Numbered from the stretch's first letter, positions 35,866 to 47,871 are shown. The stretch is 64,000 bases of DNA from Dreissena polymorpha (GCF_020536995.1 NC_068356.1:21700809-21764808); one strand, 5' to 3'. Notes: generated from the sequence alone by a model not told the origin. Translations and numbers: made by a program.

Positions 35866-37100
35866 CTGCCACTACAACAATCAATCACAATCTGTTATGA
35901 AATCAAAGAACTTTGTCATTTAAGGCCATGCTTAAGATATTTATATCAGTTCCCAATTTAAAAAATAATAGTAAAAATAAATAGGTTTTACATTCATTAA
36001 ATATTGAACAAATATTTGTGATTGCAAGCACCAACAAAACAATATTTGAAGGTACATTAATAGATGTACAGAATAAACATGCCTTTGCAAAATTACAGTG
36101 ACAAGCTTGTGTACTAAATTGATGTTAACCAGTGAATTGTAAGTTCTGCCCTTACATTAAAATCACAGACAGGCAAAGAAACACATATTGCAATATAAAA
36201 TTTTTCTAAAGCAATTAATTTTGCTCACATACGGTATTGCAGTGTAATTATTGTAAAGCAATTATTTTCGCTTCGCACGCGGTTATTTTTTCTCAAATGA
36301 TCACATGCTTGAGGACGTAATGATTGCTTAAATTACATAAATTGGGCATGCACACAGTGAAAAGAAATTCAAAGACAGGTATGTCACATTTCTGATTGTA
36401 ATCTCCTGTTCATTAAACAAGGCAAAGTGTAAATTTGAATTATTATATAAGCATGTGGTACTAAATGACATGAAATATAAAACATTTCTGTCCCCTCAAA
36501 CTTTTTCTCTTAACATCAAAAGAGCACTGCAAACACAATATTTTATGAGTTTGAAATTATTTCCCTAACTCAAAACCATTTTTTCAAAACAACATTGATA
36601 TAGCCTGGAGATGTTTATTTAATTTGTTTAACAATTTTTTTTAAGGTTCTAAGTGTTTATAATTCTTACCATGTTCTTGTGTACATTTCAGTTTGATTAT
36701 ATTAACGATATAAACTAAATCCACCATAAGATCTGCAAAGTATTACAGTTATGCACTCAATACTTTCATTTAACATGTTTTTGTCACTGATTGTTTAGTG
36801 GCCTTTCCAATGAACAAGCAACAATTTGACATTTCTTTTTCTTTAGCAAGACTCAACAAATATGTTAAGCATGCTTTCATAAAGCAAGCACAATAGAGAT
36901 AGAATAATACAACTGGTGTTCTGTTACAAACTTTACTTCCCTAAGTATCATACACTAACATAATATGTTTGTGACATTTAACTGTTTACCACTTAAGAGA
37001 CATATTTTTAGGAATGTGTAGCCCCTTAGAAAGATAAATTTAATTTCATACTTTTCTTATTGGATTCAAGTTTTAAAGGCTTCATTTCCAACCCTAATTA
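35866..37100. other. AT-rich sequence, no gene seen
   Basis: Probably intron or upstream sequence of the PXYLP1-like gene. No exon or array is recognised. Confidence 0.4.
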
Positions 37101-37111
37101 GGTACTGATGA

Positions 37112-37182
37112 GCAGCAAACAGCATAAAACCTGAACAGACTGCAAGTTACTTGCAGGCTGTTCTGGTTTTATGCTGTTTGCA
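37112..37182. repeat. 71-bp palindromic hairpin element
   Basis: GCAAACAGCATAAAACC at the left is inverted as GGTTTTATGCTGTTTGC at the right, with an inner pair CTGCAAGT/ACTTGCAG. The whole folds into one stem. Confidence 0.75.
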
Positions 37183-37227
37183 CATAGCCATTTTCACTTT
37201 GCTTCTTAGAGGGAAAGGGTAAATGTG

Positions 37228-37405
37228 CATTGAGCTTAAGTTGGTCTTATGCCATATGCATATGCTACCGGCTTAGCTCCAGACCTTCATGTGTATCCAC
37301 TATCAAGTCGAGCAAGGTGTCCTGGTTTCATTAGCAGACAGGGTAGGTCCTAACCAGACTGCACAGATGATGGCATAAGACCCATTTTTGCATGACAAGG
37401 CTCAT
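37228..37405. mobile_element. MITE of the GGTCTTATGCCAT group
   Basis: TGGTCTTATGCCATATG at the left is inverted in GATGGCATAAGACCCA at the right. The tail ATTTTTGCATGACAAGGCTC matches the end of 9501-9714. Confidence 0.65.
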
Positions 37406-37567
37406 CTAACAGATGACACTTGATGGAAGAAAAGATCACAAAAACCATAAATGTCTGAAGACATGCATTTTCTATAAGACATAATTTCATTTACTGCTAT
37501 ATGGTCTATTTCAATTTGCCATGTAACACTTCAATATGATTAATTATTCTTGAATGGATGAATCAAC

Positions 37568-39095
37568 CAGTGCTCCAGCTAGGATTTGTAAAGGGCAGGG
37601 GGGGCTTTTTTGTCAAAAGAGCACTTCCAACGCGCAGTATTTTGTCAAAAGGGCACTTTCCAGCGCGCTGGCGTTTCTGGAATGCCTCCTGTTGCATGTT
37701 TATTTATGTTATTAATTATTGTTAGAATCTATTATTCCCATTATTATTAAACCATTAAATTATAATGTCTACAATGAGAAATAAATTAATTACAATGTAA
37801 TAAGAGATTTATTAATAATCATATGTAAACAAGAGCTTTCAGAGGACAGCGCGTTCGACTATTCGAGTGCTTGACAGTAAAACGTAAGACATCATGGGGA
37901 AATTGTTCATATTCAATAATTGACGATCTTTCAAAAATAAAAAAAGGAAAAATAAATTATCTTTAAAGGGGGTGGGGGGGTGGGGCGGGGAGTTGAGAGG
38001 GGGTATAATGTATGGTGTGGTCATTTATTAGATGGTCTTTCAAAAATAAAAACAGGAAAAAAAAAATGGGGGGGGGGGGTAGGGGGGGAGTAGGGGTGGG
38101 GTGAGAGGCGGGTATAATGTGGGGTGGGGTAATTTATAAGTTGATGTTAAAAAAAAATTGGGGGGTAGGTTGGGGGGTATAATGTGGGGTGTGGTAATTG
38201 ATGAGATGATGTTTAAAAAAAAATAAAAAAATTGGGGGGTAGGAGGTTGGGGGGGGGGGGGGGTAAAGGGATTCTCGGTAGGGGCGTGGGGTATTGTTTG
38301 GAAGGAATTCATTGTGGTATTCAGGTAAGTGTTGTTTTGTCAAAGAAATAATAAAATGTGATAATAAATAAAGAAGTAATGGCAATTTAAGCAAAATGTT
38401 CAATTATCTAAGTGTATAAGGGGCCATAATTATGTCAAAATGCTTGATACAGTGGTCTGCTCTTGTTTATAGGTTGGGGTCATGTTGGTTAACAAGTATG
38501 CAAAATATAAAAGCAATATGTCAAAGGATATAGGAAATATTTGGGTAGTACGCAAAGTTTAACATAGATTTATCAATAATATGCATATTCTAAGTATAAA
38601 AGAGGCAATAATTCTGTCAAAATACTTGATACAGTTGTTTGCTCTTGTTTACAGGTTGGGGTCATGATGGTAAACAAGTATGCAAAATATGAAAGCAATA
38701 TGTCAAGGGACATTGAAAATATTTGGGGTAGTACGCAAACTTTAACATTTGCTGCATATTCTAAGTGGAAAAGGGGCCATAATTATGACAAAATGCTTGA
38801 TAGAGTTGTCTGCCATTGTTTATAAGTTGGGGTCATGTTGGTTAACAAGTATGCAAAATATGAAAGCAATATGTCAAGGGACAATGATAATAATTGGGGT
38901 AGTACGAAAACTTAAACAGTTGCACGCTAACACTAACGGAAACGCCGAATACGGGGTAAGTAGGATAGCTCCACTATATATATTTCATATATAATAGTCA
39001 AGCTAAAAAGGGCAGTGGAGCCCTAGGAAGGGCAGGGCGGAGGTTCAGAGGGGCAGAGCGGGGTGCCCTTCAATTTAGGCCTAGCTGGAGCACTG
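37568..39095. mobile_element. hAT-like non-autonomous element with G-rich and tandem core
   Basis: Inverted tips CAGTGCTCCAGCTAGG at both ends, extended by AAGGGCA, with flanking TCAAC on both sides (37563-37567 and 39096-39100). A CAGTG-type tip suits hAT, though hAT normally duplicates 8 bp and only 5 match here. The interior holds a G-rich tract (37965-38290) and three ~172-bp tandem units (38405-38920) with TTGGGGTCATGTTGGTTAAC. No transposase frame is present. Confidence 0.7.
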
Positions 39096-39353
39096 TCAAC
39101 TTAATAAAGACTAATTTGAAAAAAAATCTTTTAGACTCTTAAACTTAACTTTGCCGTTTCATCATTCTTTTCCTCCATGCATGTATGGTTTAATTGATGA
39201 AAAATTGATATGAATGCAGATAATTAAATAAATTTGCAAGATGACAAAAGCCGTTGACAAATATTTATATATTGCATAATAATTAGCATAGCATAATGAG
39301 TATAAGACGAATGCAGAGGCTTAATGCAGCAAAATTTATTGCTACAATAAACA

Positions 39354-40225
39354 TAAACAAGAGTGCCAAACTGTCACAAAATACGCCTGTTTGAAGATTT
39401 TGGACAACTTGATAACTTTACCATTTGAGTGGCAAAATGATATAGTTTTGAAGATTAAGCAGCGCATATTTGAACTTGACCTACATATCATCTAGACACA
39501 ACTTCTGACCAAATTTAGTGAGGATCAGATGAAAAGTACATCAATTAGAGAGCGGACACCATACACTAAGTGACTCCATGACCTAGATTTTGACCTGGCA
39601 TAACCCATATTCGAACTTGACCTAGATATTGTCTAGATACAACTTCTGACCAAGTTTGGTGAAGATCGATGAAAACTACTTCAATTAGAGAGCAGACACC
39701 ATGCTCAATGCTTGAAATTCAATAAGTGACCTTGTGACCTAGTTTTTGACCCGGCATGACCCATATTAAAACTTGACCTAGATATCATTCAGACACAACT
39801 TCTGACCAAATTTGGTGAGGATCGGATGACAACTACTTCAATTAGAGAGCGGACACAATGCTAAATCCTTGAAATGCACCAAGTGACCCTGTGACCTAGT
39901 TTTTGACCCTGCATGACCCATATTCAAACTTGACCTAGATATTGTCAAGTTTAGTGAAGATTTGATGAAAACTACTTCAATTAGGGAGCGGACACCATGC
40001 CAAACCCCTGAAATTCGCTAAGTGACCCCATGACCTAGTTTTTGAACCAGCATGACCCATATTCGAACTTGACCTAGATATTGTCTAGATACACTTTCTG
40101 ACCAAGTTTGGTGAAGATCTGATGATTACTATTTGAATTAGAGAGCGGACACTGCTGTGGACGCCGCCGCCCCCCTGCCGAGGGTGAAACTATAATACGT
40201 CAAGTTTTGAAAAACGGGCGTATTA
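39354..40225 (+). mobile_element. Pearl-like element, family D, about five units
   Basis: The head AACAAGAGTGCCAAACTGTC with ATACGCCTGTTTG is inverted in the tail AAAAACGGGCGTATT. Units of about 150 bp contain AACTTGACCTAGATATTGTC, TTCTGACCAAGTTTGGTGA and AGAGAGCGGACACC. The tail also has ACGCCGCCGCCCCCCTGCCG and a GTAATACGTCA-type motif. Confidence 0.8.
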
Positions 40226-41116
40226 AAACAAGACATAGCCATACAGCAAAGATGCCACATTGTCTCAAAACTTCTCTAAGAGGGGTGTCATAAAAAAGCT
40301 GACGAACGGAATTAACAGCCCTGATAGTACTGGTATACATGTATTTATCAAACACAAACATTACACCAAGCTTGGTTCTAAGTTCATTAGAAAATCTGTT
40401 TAAAATGCTTAATTACCATCTATTATGAAAAACGTACATAATCCCTAAGTCACAGAGACTATTGCAAGAGTTAACGCATTTTTCTGTTAATATTTCAGTC
40501 CAACCAGATTGAATTAATTTACTGCAATATTCACTACTTCTGAGAACTTAAGAGCTGAACTGAACAGGGGTCAGCATGCACAAAGCAAGACACCCAGTAT
40601 CATACCAGACCCTAAAATTCTATAAATATTTGGCTTTCTTCTTCTTCTGATACAGCACTCCTTTTAAAATTATTTACATAATTGCATTTACAGGTGGATA
40701 GAATTAAAGGGGACAATGACAGCAAGAAGAGTAAAGGTTTTGAAAATTTCTACTGTGGCTTCCTTATGTTGGGATGTAGTGAGTTCCATTGGATTACTGA
40801 TCTTGGGTAGAATGAGAACTTATAGGGAGTCTTTTGAGGTTTGCATCTGTCGAAAGCAATTAATACTGCTGAGTCTGGATCGGCGAGCTACAGGAGATTA
40901 TCAGGAGGAGTGATGGCATCTACATGGTGAATAATTTTATATAGCATGATTGTCTATCATATTTATTTTAGCTTTTTATGTGGCTTATCTAATTTAGGCC
41001 TCAGCTATTGCTTTGTAAGCATGATAACTTTTGATGAGCTAAATTTTAAGTTGCAGCGAACAAATCCAAGTGCCTGGTTTGCATTAATAGTGATTGAGTT
41101 AATATGTTTATCACAT
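40226..41116. other. AT-rich sequence with one doubtful decayed exon
   Basis: At 40696-40920 (plus) an acceptor-like TTTACAG is followed by a frame reading VDRIKGDNDSKKSKGFENF and more, broken by three stops. It resembles decayed coding sequence, but I do not recognise the family. Confidence 0.3.
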
Positions 41117-41205
41117 TTTCCAGCACTTTGTTCTTCTATGTGACACTTTTCCAACAGGAACAACATGGTTATCTTTTTGGGCCATTTGATCTATTCTATT
41201 TTTCT
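41117..41205 (+). repeat. Dispersed repeat, copy 1 (partner at 42920-43010)
   Basis: Shares with 42920-43010 the phrases CTATGTGACACTTTTCC and TTGGGCCATTTG in the same order and spacing, at roughly 80 percent identity. Confidence 0.5.
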
Positions 41206-41330
41206 CCATTAATGCTATATTAATATGTGTACAAACTTATTTCAGAATTTAAATTATCAATACAAAATCAATTATGTGATGTTAATAAATTTTATGAATG
41301 TGATGATTTGGCCGACAACATTTAATACAG

Positions 41331-42838
41331 TGCCAGGAAATTTTGCTACTGTAAGTTTTTTTTTGGGTTGTGGGGGAAGGGGCCTTTAGCCCTTATGTGG
41401 GGGAAATTTGACGTGGGGATTTTCCACTTTGGAGAAAAATTGTGCGCGTGGGAATTTTTGCCGCGTTCCACTTTTTGGAGGATTTGTTTACTTACTCTCT
41501 CATTATTACAATACATTTGTACATGTTTGCACTATATTCATTGTTTTTTTTCATAATTTATTACGTTTTGCAAGATTAAATTGAAATAGAATTGAGATAT
41601 TATAATCATGAGACACATCTATTAAAAAAAATAAAAAATAAATTTTTTTTTTTTTTTAGGGGGAATTTTTAGTTCTGAAAGGGGAAAAAACCAGCCTAGT
41701 TTGGTGGGGGAAGACGCCGATATTCGGCGTCTGTTCAAGGTTTTTCCCAGGCCATTTAAGCGCCCCTTGCTGGGGCGCTTGAATTTCGAAATCAGAGTAC
41801 CAGGGGCGCTTGAAATTTTCCAACCTGTGTGTTTTTCAGTGAAAGAAAGTGGAGAGTGTAAAAAAAAAATCAAAAGTTTCTCTATCAGTGTATCAATATT
41901 CCCTGTTTTAAAAGAGCACTCGGTACCTACTTTCACAAGTAATCGCCATAAACACCACATGGGGTAATGGATAATGCATTGATAAGAGAATTGCATGATA
42001 CGCGTATAGATTATTCTATAAGCCACATTACACAGTCATTTAAATGCAGACAAGGATGCATCACGTAACTTTCCAGTCGTCAAACTGTGATGTTTATCGT
42101 TCAATCGGTTACGCGAATGCTTATGAGGGCGGGGTTACCTATCGACCATTATTTTTGATTGACGTCGGGCAACGTCGCAACGTTAAAATATGCTTGCTTC
42201 AAATTAGTATTGCAAATATATTTTGTGTCGAATCTTTTTCTCAATTAAAAAAAGCGCAAAAATTATGCAGCATGTGCAACGTCGCGTGTATCGTTTTAAC
42301 AAGCACACAACACGTCAGAGGATTGACGCATGTTCAGAGGCAAAATTTCATCAAATCTATTAATAGTCACTTAAAATTTATTTGATACTATAGAAAAATG
42401 GCAAGGTTTGTTCAAAAGAAATAATTGAGAGCTTTTATCGTAAATATTTACCAGAAAGTGATTTATAAAAACGGAATAAACGTGATTATCGGAAAATAAA
42501 AAGAATCTTGAATAGTAGTAAGTATGCAGTAATAGAGTCGGGTTGAAACGGATGTATTGGAGAATCGTTCGAGTCAGGATTTTACTGTCAGTAAGGGAAA
42601 GTTTTAAAACAATTAAACAATAAAAAAAAAATATATATTTTTAAATGACAGGGGGATTTTTTGAAGTCATAGCGCACCAAATGATGTCTTTTGACGCTGT
42701 TTTTCTTTGAGTTAAAATGCACCACAGAACGTTAATTGACACGTTAAATTTTTAAAAAATCAACGTCGGGAGGGGACACCCCTCCCGAACCACCCCTATC
42801 AGCCCCGGGGTTCCTGACAAAAATCCTGTGGAAAGCAC
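41331..42838. mobile_element. Degenerate CAGTG-tipped sequence with GC hairpins
   Basis: Starts CAGTGCCAGG and ends near CCTGTGGAAAGCACTG, so only a minimal inverted CAGTG is shared. Inside are perfect small palindromes: GACGCCGATATTCGGCGTC (about 41712), AAGCGCCCC with GGGGCGCTT (about 41758), and CGGGAGGGG with CCCCTCCCG (about 42770). It looks like overlapping hAT-type remnants; whether it is one element is unclear. Confidence 0.3.
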
Positions 42839-42919
42839 TGTTGTTATATAAGGTAAAAAAAACCTGACTGTCCATAATGGCGTACAACATGTCACTGTGG
42901 CAAGGAAGTTTTGCAGGTG

Positions 42920-43010
42920 TCACATTCCAGCGATTTGTTCTTTTATGTGACACTTTTCCCACAGGAGCACAATGGCCAACTTGTTGGGCCATTTGCTTTT
43001 ATTGTCTTTT
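42920..43010 (+). repeat. Dispersed repeat, copy 2
   Basis: Direct-orientation partner of 41117-41205. The two flank the CAGTG-tipped sequence. Confidence 0.5.
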
Positions 43011-43469
43011 TTATGTTCCCAAACGATTTTTTCCTATTTATAATAACAATAAAAACTCAAGTATGTGTTTAGTAAATGATTGTGATCATTTAAAGGTTAT
43101 ATTTTCTATTCTATTTCTGAATATGTTTCATTTAATTATGTTAACATCTAAATTAAATTTAAGTATTTGCATGTACTTTTTCTTAAGCTAGTTGATATAA
43201 TAAATATATAATATACATATACATCAGATCTCCAGATAAGGTTTTGTGAAATTCTTAAATTACTACCAGATTTTCAAAAAGAATTCTTAACTCTGAAATT
43301 TTATTTTTAACGTTACTACTAAGTGTCGGAAAATAATTCTTATTTTTTCTAAATGACCTAAAAATAAATAATAATGGTTATTTTCATGCAAAAAAATCCA
43401 AATAAACATACTAGCAACGTTATTTATACGAGTTCAACAGTGTCTTTTCAGTATTATACAATTTTATTT

Positions 43470-43825
43470 TTCCAATACCTTCATATGCCCAAACTGTGCT
43501 TAGATTGCATGCCTTAGATGAATTTTTACATATTTCACATTTAAATGGGTCTCCCCTTCAATCTTTTCAACGATTAGCCACGGGACTTGTCTCTTCCACT
43601 CGTTCAATGTTTTTTGTGTGTGTTTAAGTTTGGACCCGTCGTGTCGCGTTTTTGTTTAGCTTTTTCGGCTGTGTCGGCAACTGAACATACAACATCGTAT
43701 AAGATCTTTTCTATAATGTCTTTCTAAACATCTAACTTCGGCTCACTTTGCGTACAATATGTTCAAAGCGTGTTTTTGGACGCTTTGCAGTTTTTTTAGG
43801 ACCCTCTCTCGGTCTCCGCCATTGT
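43470..43825 (-). pseudogene. Fragment of a TTF/hAT-type zinc-finger protein gene
   Basis: Starting from an ATG at about 43823 (MAETERGS), minus-strand translation over several frames gives EKAKQKRDTTGPN, then TLNEWKRQVPWLIVEKIEG and DPFKCEICKNSSK. A 'W-x(4)-PWL ... CxxC' start is typical of proteins with a TTF-type zinc finger ahead of a decayed hAT transposase domain (KIAA1586/C17orf113 kind). Frame changes and a stop show it is broken, and no downstream domain follows. Confidence 0.4.
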
Positions 43826-44105
43826 TTTTTGACAAATAGACTGTATACACCGCTTTCATTGGAAAAAAATGCGCTTTGTTAAACAAACCCGATAACCATT
43901 CTATATAAGCACCGCAAAGATCTTTAATACGCGAAAAGAACTCAATGAAAATCTATACGAATCGATGTTAAAATAATATTCGTAACTTGATTTTTTAATT
44001 CTTAATGATACGACAATATTTTAAATAAATATGTAACGGAGTTGAAAATAATTCGTAATTACGAAAATACGACCCTTATCTGGAGCTCTGTACATCCATG
44101 TTCAA

Positions 44106-44534
44106 ACAAGGGCTGTTTGTAAACATGCATGCCCCCCATATGGGCTGTCAGTTGTAGTGTCAGCCATTGTGTGAATACATTTTTTGTAACTGTGACCTTG
44201 ACCTTTGACCTAGTGACCTGAAAATCAATAGGGGTCATCTGCAAGTCATGATTAATGTACCTATGAAGTTTCATGATCTTAGGCCTAAGTATTCTCGACT
44301 TATCACCCGGAAACCATTTTACTATTTCAGGTCACCGTGACCTTGACCTTCGACCTAGTGACCTGAAAAGGGTCATCTGTGAGTCATGATCAATGTACCT
44401 ATGAAGTTTCATGATCCAAGACCTAAGCGTTCTTGAGTTATCATCTGGAAACCATCTGGTGGACGGATATACATACGGACGGACCGACATGAGCAAAACA
44501 ATATACCCCCTCTTCTTCGAAGGGGGGCATAATC
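44106..44534 (+). mobile_element. Pearl-like element, family C, two units
   Basis: Full set of parts: head CAAGGGCTGTTTGTAAACATG with ATGCCCCCC, two ~140-bp units, and the tail with GGACGGACCGACATG and the hairpin CTTCTTCGAAGGGGGGCATA. ATGCCCCCC in the head is inverted in the tail. The second unit contains AGGTCACCGTGACCT, a textbook inverted half-site pair spaced by 3. Confidence 0.8.
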
Positions 44535-45277
44535 AAAATGAGATAGCTCTAATGAATCACAGGGATCGTTAAGTAAAAAATACTCTTTTATACTATATAC
44601 ATATATACAAGGGATACAACTGTCAAATTTACTGCACAACATCATGGTCTAAACAATAGCAAAAAAATCGCTTCAAAAGCAATAATTACACCAAAAAAAC
44701 TGTATAACAACAGCTCAGACATTTATCTATCAGATAATAACTATGTTTATAGCAATAAAAGTGGTCATAGTTGTGTTTGAAACGAAAGTTTAATGAAAAA
44801 CGGTAAAATTTTCGAAATGCGACACAGGTGTGCACACCCACTTTGACACATTTTGTTTCATAATTTAATAAATACAGAGAAGTTGAGCAAATTTTACCTT
44901 GTTTTATTATCCATAGACACTTTATTAATCAAAGTAGACACCTTCCATAATTGCATGTAACTTCATATATGTAAAACACCGTAAATATTAAATTTGTTTA
45001 CATTTCTACTATCTTCAAGGATTTGTATGCAATTTGTCAGGTAATGTTACGTGGAACGTGAATGGCTGGATTTATTACTGCAGTGGAATTTCAACCAATC
45101 AAATCGCATGTTAGAAATACATGTGAACTATCCAAAATGAAAGTAAAACATTGTCATTGTGAAATTGAAGCAGGTTGATATGAATTTCTAGCAAAATATG
45201 CTCACTAAATAGTAATTATGTTTTATTTTACTATGAAAAAAAACAACTATCCAAGGAATATGTACCAGCAAAAGAGC

Positions 45278-45408
45278 TGTAGTGAAATAAGGTCACTTCC
45301 AACAGCCTTGCTGTTGGGCTAGCTCTTTAGCGACGTGGTTTAAGTGTCTGACTACCACTCTGGAGGTCGTGGGTTCAATCCCCGGCCTGAGCTCAGTATT
45401 TTCACATT
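45278..45408 (+). repeat. Left LTR, tRNA-like
   Basis: TGTAGT...CACATT. It contains TAGCGACGTGG (A-box-like) and GGTTCAATCCC (a perfect B-box fit) at about tRNA spacing, with the anticodon-arm-like region between. The arms pair poorly, so it is tRNA-derived rather than a tRNA. Confidence 0.75.
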
Positions 45409-45597
45409 AATGGCGACGAGGATGAGATAAAATTCATGTAAGCAACTCTATGGGGTACCTTTTGGGGAATTTAAGGTGGGTTATAGTGGTCATATAGATT
45501 GTGTGCATGTATATTTGTATAGTGGACCATCAAGGTCATAGATATTGTTTACTGTTTGTGTCATTTGAATAAAAATATTTAAAAGGATTAAAGGGTA

Positions 45598-46404
45598 TTG
45601 AGTGTGATTGAGGATTGTTTTATTAATCTTATTCAATACTGTGAAAATTTTAAAATGTCAATAAGCATAAATTTTGCGGATGTGGAAGAGTTAATGGCTT
45701 TACTTGGAGTGTCTGAAAAGCAGGCACGCGACATTGTGAGGAAACGGAAAAAGCATGGTTATCTCGACATGCATATGTTGAGCGAGATATTGGATGATGA
45801 AACTTCTGACTTGTTCGGTCAGATTGATTTCAGCAAGGAAGACACGGCGGATGATAATGTTGTATCTGAAGGTGAACAACAAGACGGCAAGCAAAGGATT
45901 GCGGGCTTCCAGTTGCCCCATCTTGTCCACAAAGGAGTTGAACAACAAGATGGCAAGGAAGGGATTGCGGGCTTCACATTGCCCCATCCCGTCCAGAAAC
46001 TGATGAGTTTAGCAGAAGTTGTATCTCCTAAGAAAGAGAAAGGGATTGTGGGTTTCCAGTTGCCCCATCCCGTCCAGGAACTGATGAGTTTAGCAGAAGT
46101 TGGATCTCCTACGAAAGAGAAAGAGATTGCGGGCTTCCAATTGCCCCATCCTGTCCAGAAATTGATCAGTTCTGCAGAAGTTGGATCTCTTAAGAAAGAG
46201 AAAAATACGGAACTTGAGAGTTTATTTGCGACTCAGCTGTCCGTAAAGCCGAAGGTCCTTAAAAATGCCCTGCAAGGTAATCTGGAGCTAGCAGATAGCC
46301 TACCGAATCCTCCTGTTAGTAAGAACAATAAAAACCCATCTGTCAACACAAAGCCGGGTCCTGGTAATCCACTCTGGAGGTCGTGGGTTCAATCCCCGGC
46401 TTGA
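45598..46404 (+). CDS. Repeat-containing ORF of the miniature LTR element
   Basis: A reading frame of 268 codons lies inside the element. It has an acidic helical N-terminal part (DVEELMALLGVSEKQARDI, reminiscent of a helix-hairpin-helix or UBA-like fold), then four imperfect repeats of the kind GFQLPHPVQKLMSLAEV joined by KKEK linkers, and a Pro/Asn-rich end that runs into a partial internal LTR-like stretch (about 46369-46430). No Gag zinc knuckle or protease motif is seen. It may be a captured host exon or a non-canonical element protein; function unknown. Confidence 0.5.
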   Translation: MSVIEDCFINLIQYCENFKMSISINFADVEELMALLGVSEKQARDIVRKRKKHGYLDMHMLSEILDDETSDLFGQIDFSKEDTADDNVVSEGEQQDGKQRIAGFQLPHLVHKGVEQQDGKEGIAGFTLPHPVQKLMSLAEVVSPKKEKGIVGFQLPHPVQELMSLAEVGSPTKEKEIAGFQLPHPVQKLISSAEVGSLKKEKNTELESLFATQLSVKPKVLKNALQGNLELADSLPNPPVSKNNKNPSVNTKPGPGNPLWRSWVQSPA

Positions 46405-46559
46405 GCTCAGTATTTTCACATTAATGGCGACGAGGCAAAAAAGAACTGTGAATGCGGGAATGGGTCTGAGCTGTTTAATGGTTTCTGGGAGGGCCATGCG
46501 GATGCAAGACATGCTGTAGCGGGCGTGTCTGGGCCTTGAAACATTAAAAGGGGGAGGAG

Positions 46560-46690
46560 TGTAGTAAAATAAGGTCACTTCCAACAGCCTTGCAGTTGGG
46601 CTAGCTCTTTAGCGACGTGGTTAAAGTGTCTGACTACCACTCTGGGGGTCGTGGGTTCAATTCCCGGCCTGAGCTCAGTATTTTCACATT
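46560..46690 (+). repeat. Right LTR, tRNA-like
   Basis: The same 131-bp sequence as the left LTR, with A- and B-box-like parts kept. It is followed by the target duplication AGAGC. Confidence 0.75.
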
Positions 46691-46695
46691 AGAGC

Positions 46696-47673
46696 TTTAT
46701 AACAAAGGAATACGAAAATTACTTCTAGAATTCTCAGTTTTCAGCTGTGCACACCTGTGTCCAAGTAAGGATTTTTGAGCATTTTGAATTAAAATTTCTC
46801 TCTTAGTTCAATGAAAAACTTGTACTTTATTGCCAAGTGTATTATTTTCTGAAAGATAAATGTCTTGGCTGTTGTAATACAGTTTAATTGGTGTTTTTAT
46901 TGCGTTTGGAAGCAAATTTTTCGCTATTGTTTACACCATGGTTGTGTGCAGGAATTTTCACAGTTGCATCCCTTGTATATATATGTAGTATAATAGAATA
47001 TTTTTACTTAACAGTCCCTATGTAATGAATAATGTATTTTAAAGGTTATTTGTGGAAATTTAAAAAGAAGAACGTATATTTTACTTACATCACGACATTC
47101 CATTTATGAATCAAAAGCAATAAGAAAATAAAATTTGAATTAAAATCATAATATAAGCATTGTGCCTACAGCACGTGCGATACGATATTTGATGATGACG
47201 ACCTTTCGCCTTTAGGTGACCCTGACATTGACAATCTTTGTCATTGAATACGGTTATCATGGTATTTATCACGTAGACAATTTAATGATTCCTCATTGAA
47301 AGTCTCTGGGATTTTAATTATGGTGCTTTAATAAAAAAAAATTGAACATATATTTTACCTGTGATTGTAGTCATTCAGGGGGCCAGTCATTCACAATGCT
47401 ACACGCTTTCCTATGTTGACAGCCAGTTTACGGATCTTACACGTGTATACAACGTTATATTCACACCGGTCATAATATGCCCCGAATGAAGTCCATCCGG
47501 TCACAAGATAAACCGGCCTAACTTTCAAACATAGTCCTTATTGTGTAAAACAAAAAAGTATAAGACCGGTCACACGAAGCGAAACCGGAATCATTCTATA
47601 AAAATCAAGAGATTGTCGAGCAATATGGTCCCCTACCGGTGAAACCCCACCATTGTCAGATTTATTCCTACCA
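46696..47673. other. Intergenic sequence, no gene seen
   Basis: AT-rich, with repeated ACCGGTCA-type phrases at 47460-47640 (CACCGGTCATAATATGCCCC and relatives) that look like another degenerate repeat. Confidence 0.4.
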
Positions 47674-47871
47674 TAACCCAAATTCGACGACACCTAAATT
47701 CGACGATGTTCTATTTTTATCGGTTTAAATTTAAATGGATGATTATATTGTCTTGGTATCATTTCAAAGAATTACAGCCGAGTTAAAAAATAATAATTTT
47801 GTGATATAAGTTTTTTCATTATTTGCTAAATATTGCTTTATGTAACCGTTATATCGTCGAATTTGGGTCAC
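47674..47871. mobile_element. ~200-bp MITE with CCCAAATTCGACGA ends
   Basis: The left AACCCAAATTCGACGA is inverted at the right as TCGTCGAATTTGGGTCA. The AT-rich centre has no coding potential. A second partial CTAAATTCGACGA follows the left end. Confidence 0.75.

Larger units (their letters stand above)
45278..46690 (+). mobile_element. Miniature LTR element with tRNA-like LTRs (fossil)
   Basis: A 1.4-kb element with two 131-bp direct terminal repeats about 96 percent identical, flanked by AGAGC on both sides (45273-45277 and 46691-46695). Next to the left LTR is a TGGCGACGAGGATG segment that would serve as primer-binding site, and before the right LTR a purine tract AAAAGGGGGAGGAG. There is no polymerase region, so it is a non-autonomous LTR-retrotransposon relative (TRIM class), probably of Ty3/gypsy kind. 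The structure looks complete for a miniature element, and the LTR similarity suggests a fairly young insertion. Confidence 0.75.

Noticed and set aside
37839-38403. Proline-rich minus-strand proteins
   Set aside because: They come from the G-rich tract read on the other strand; composition only.
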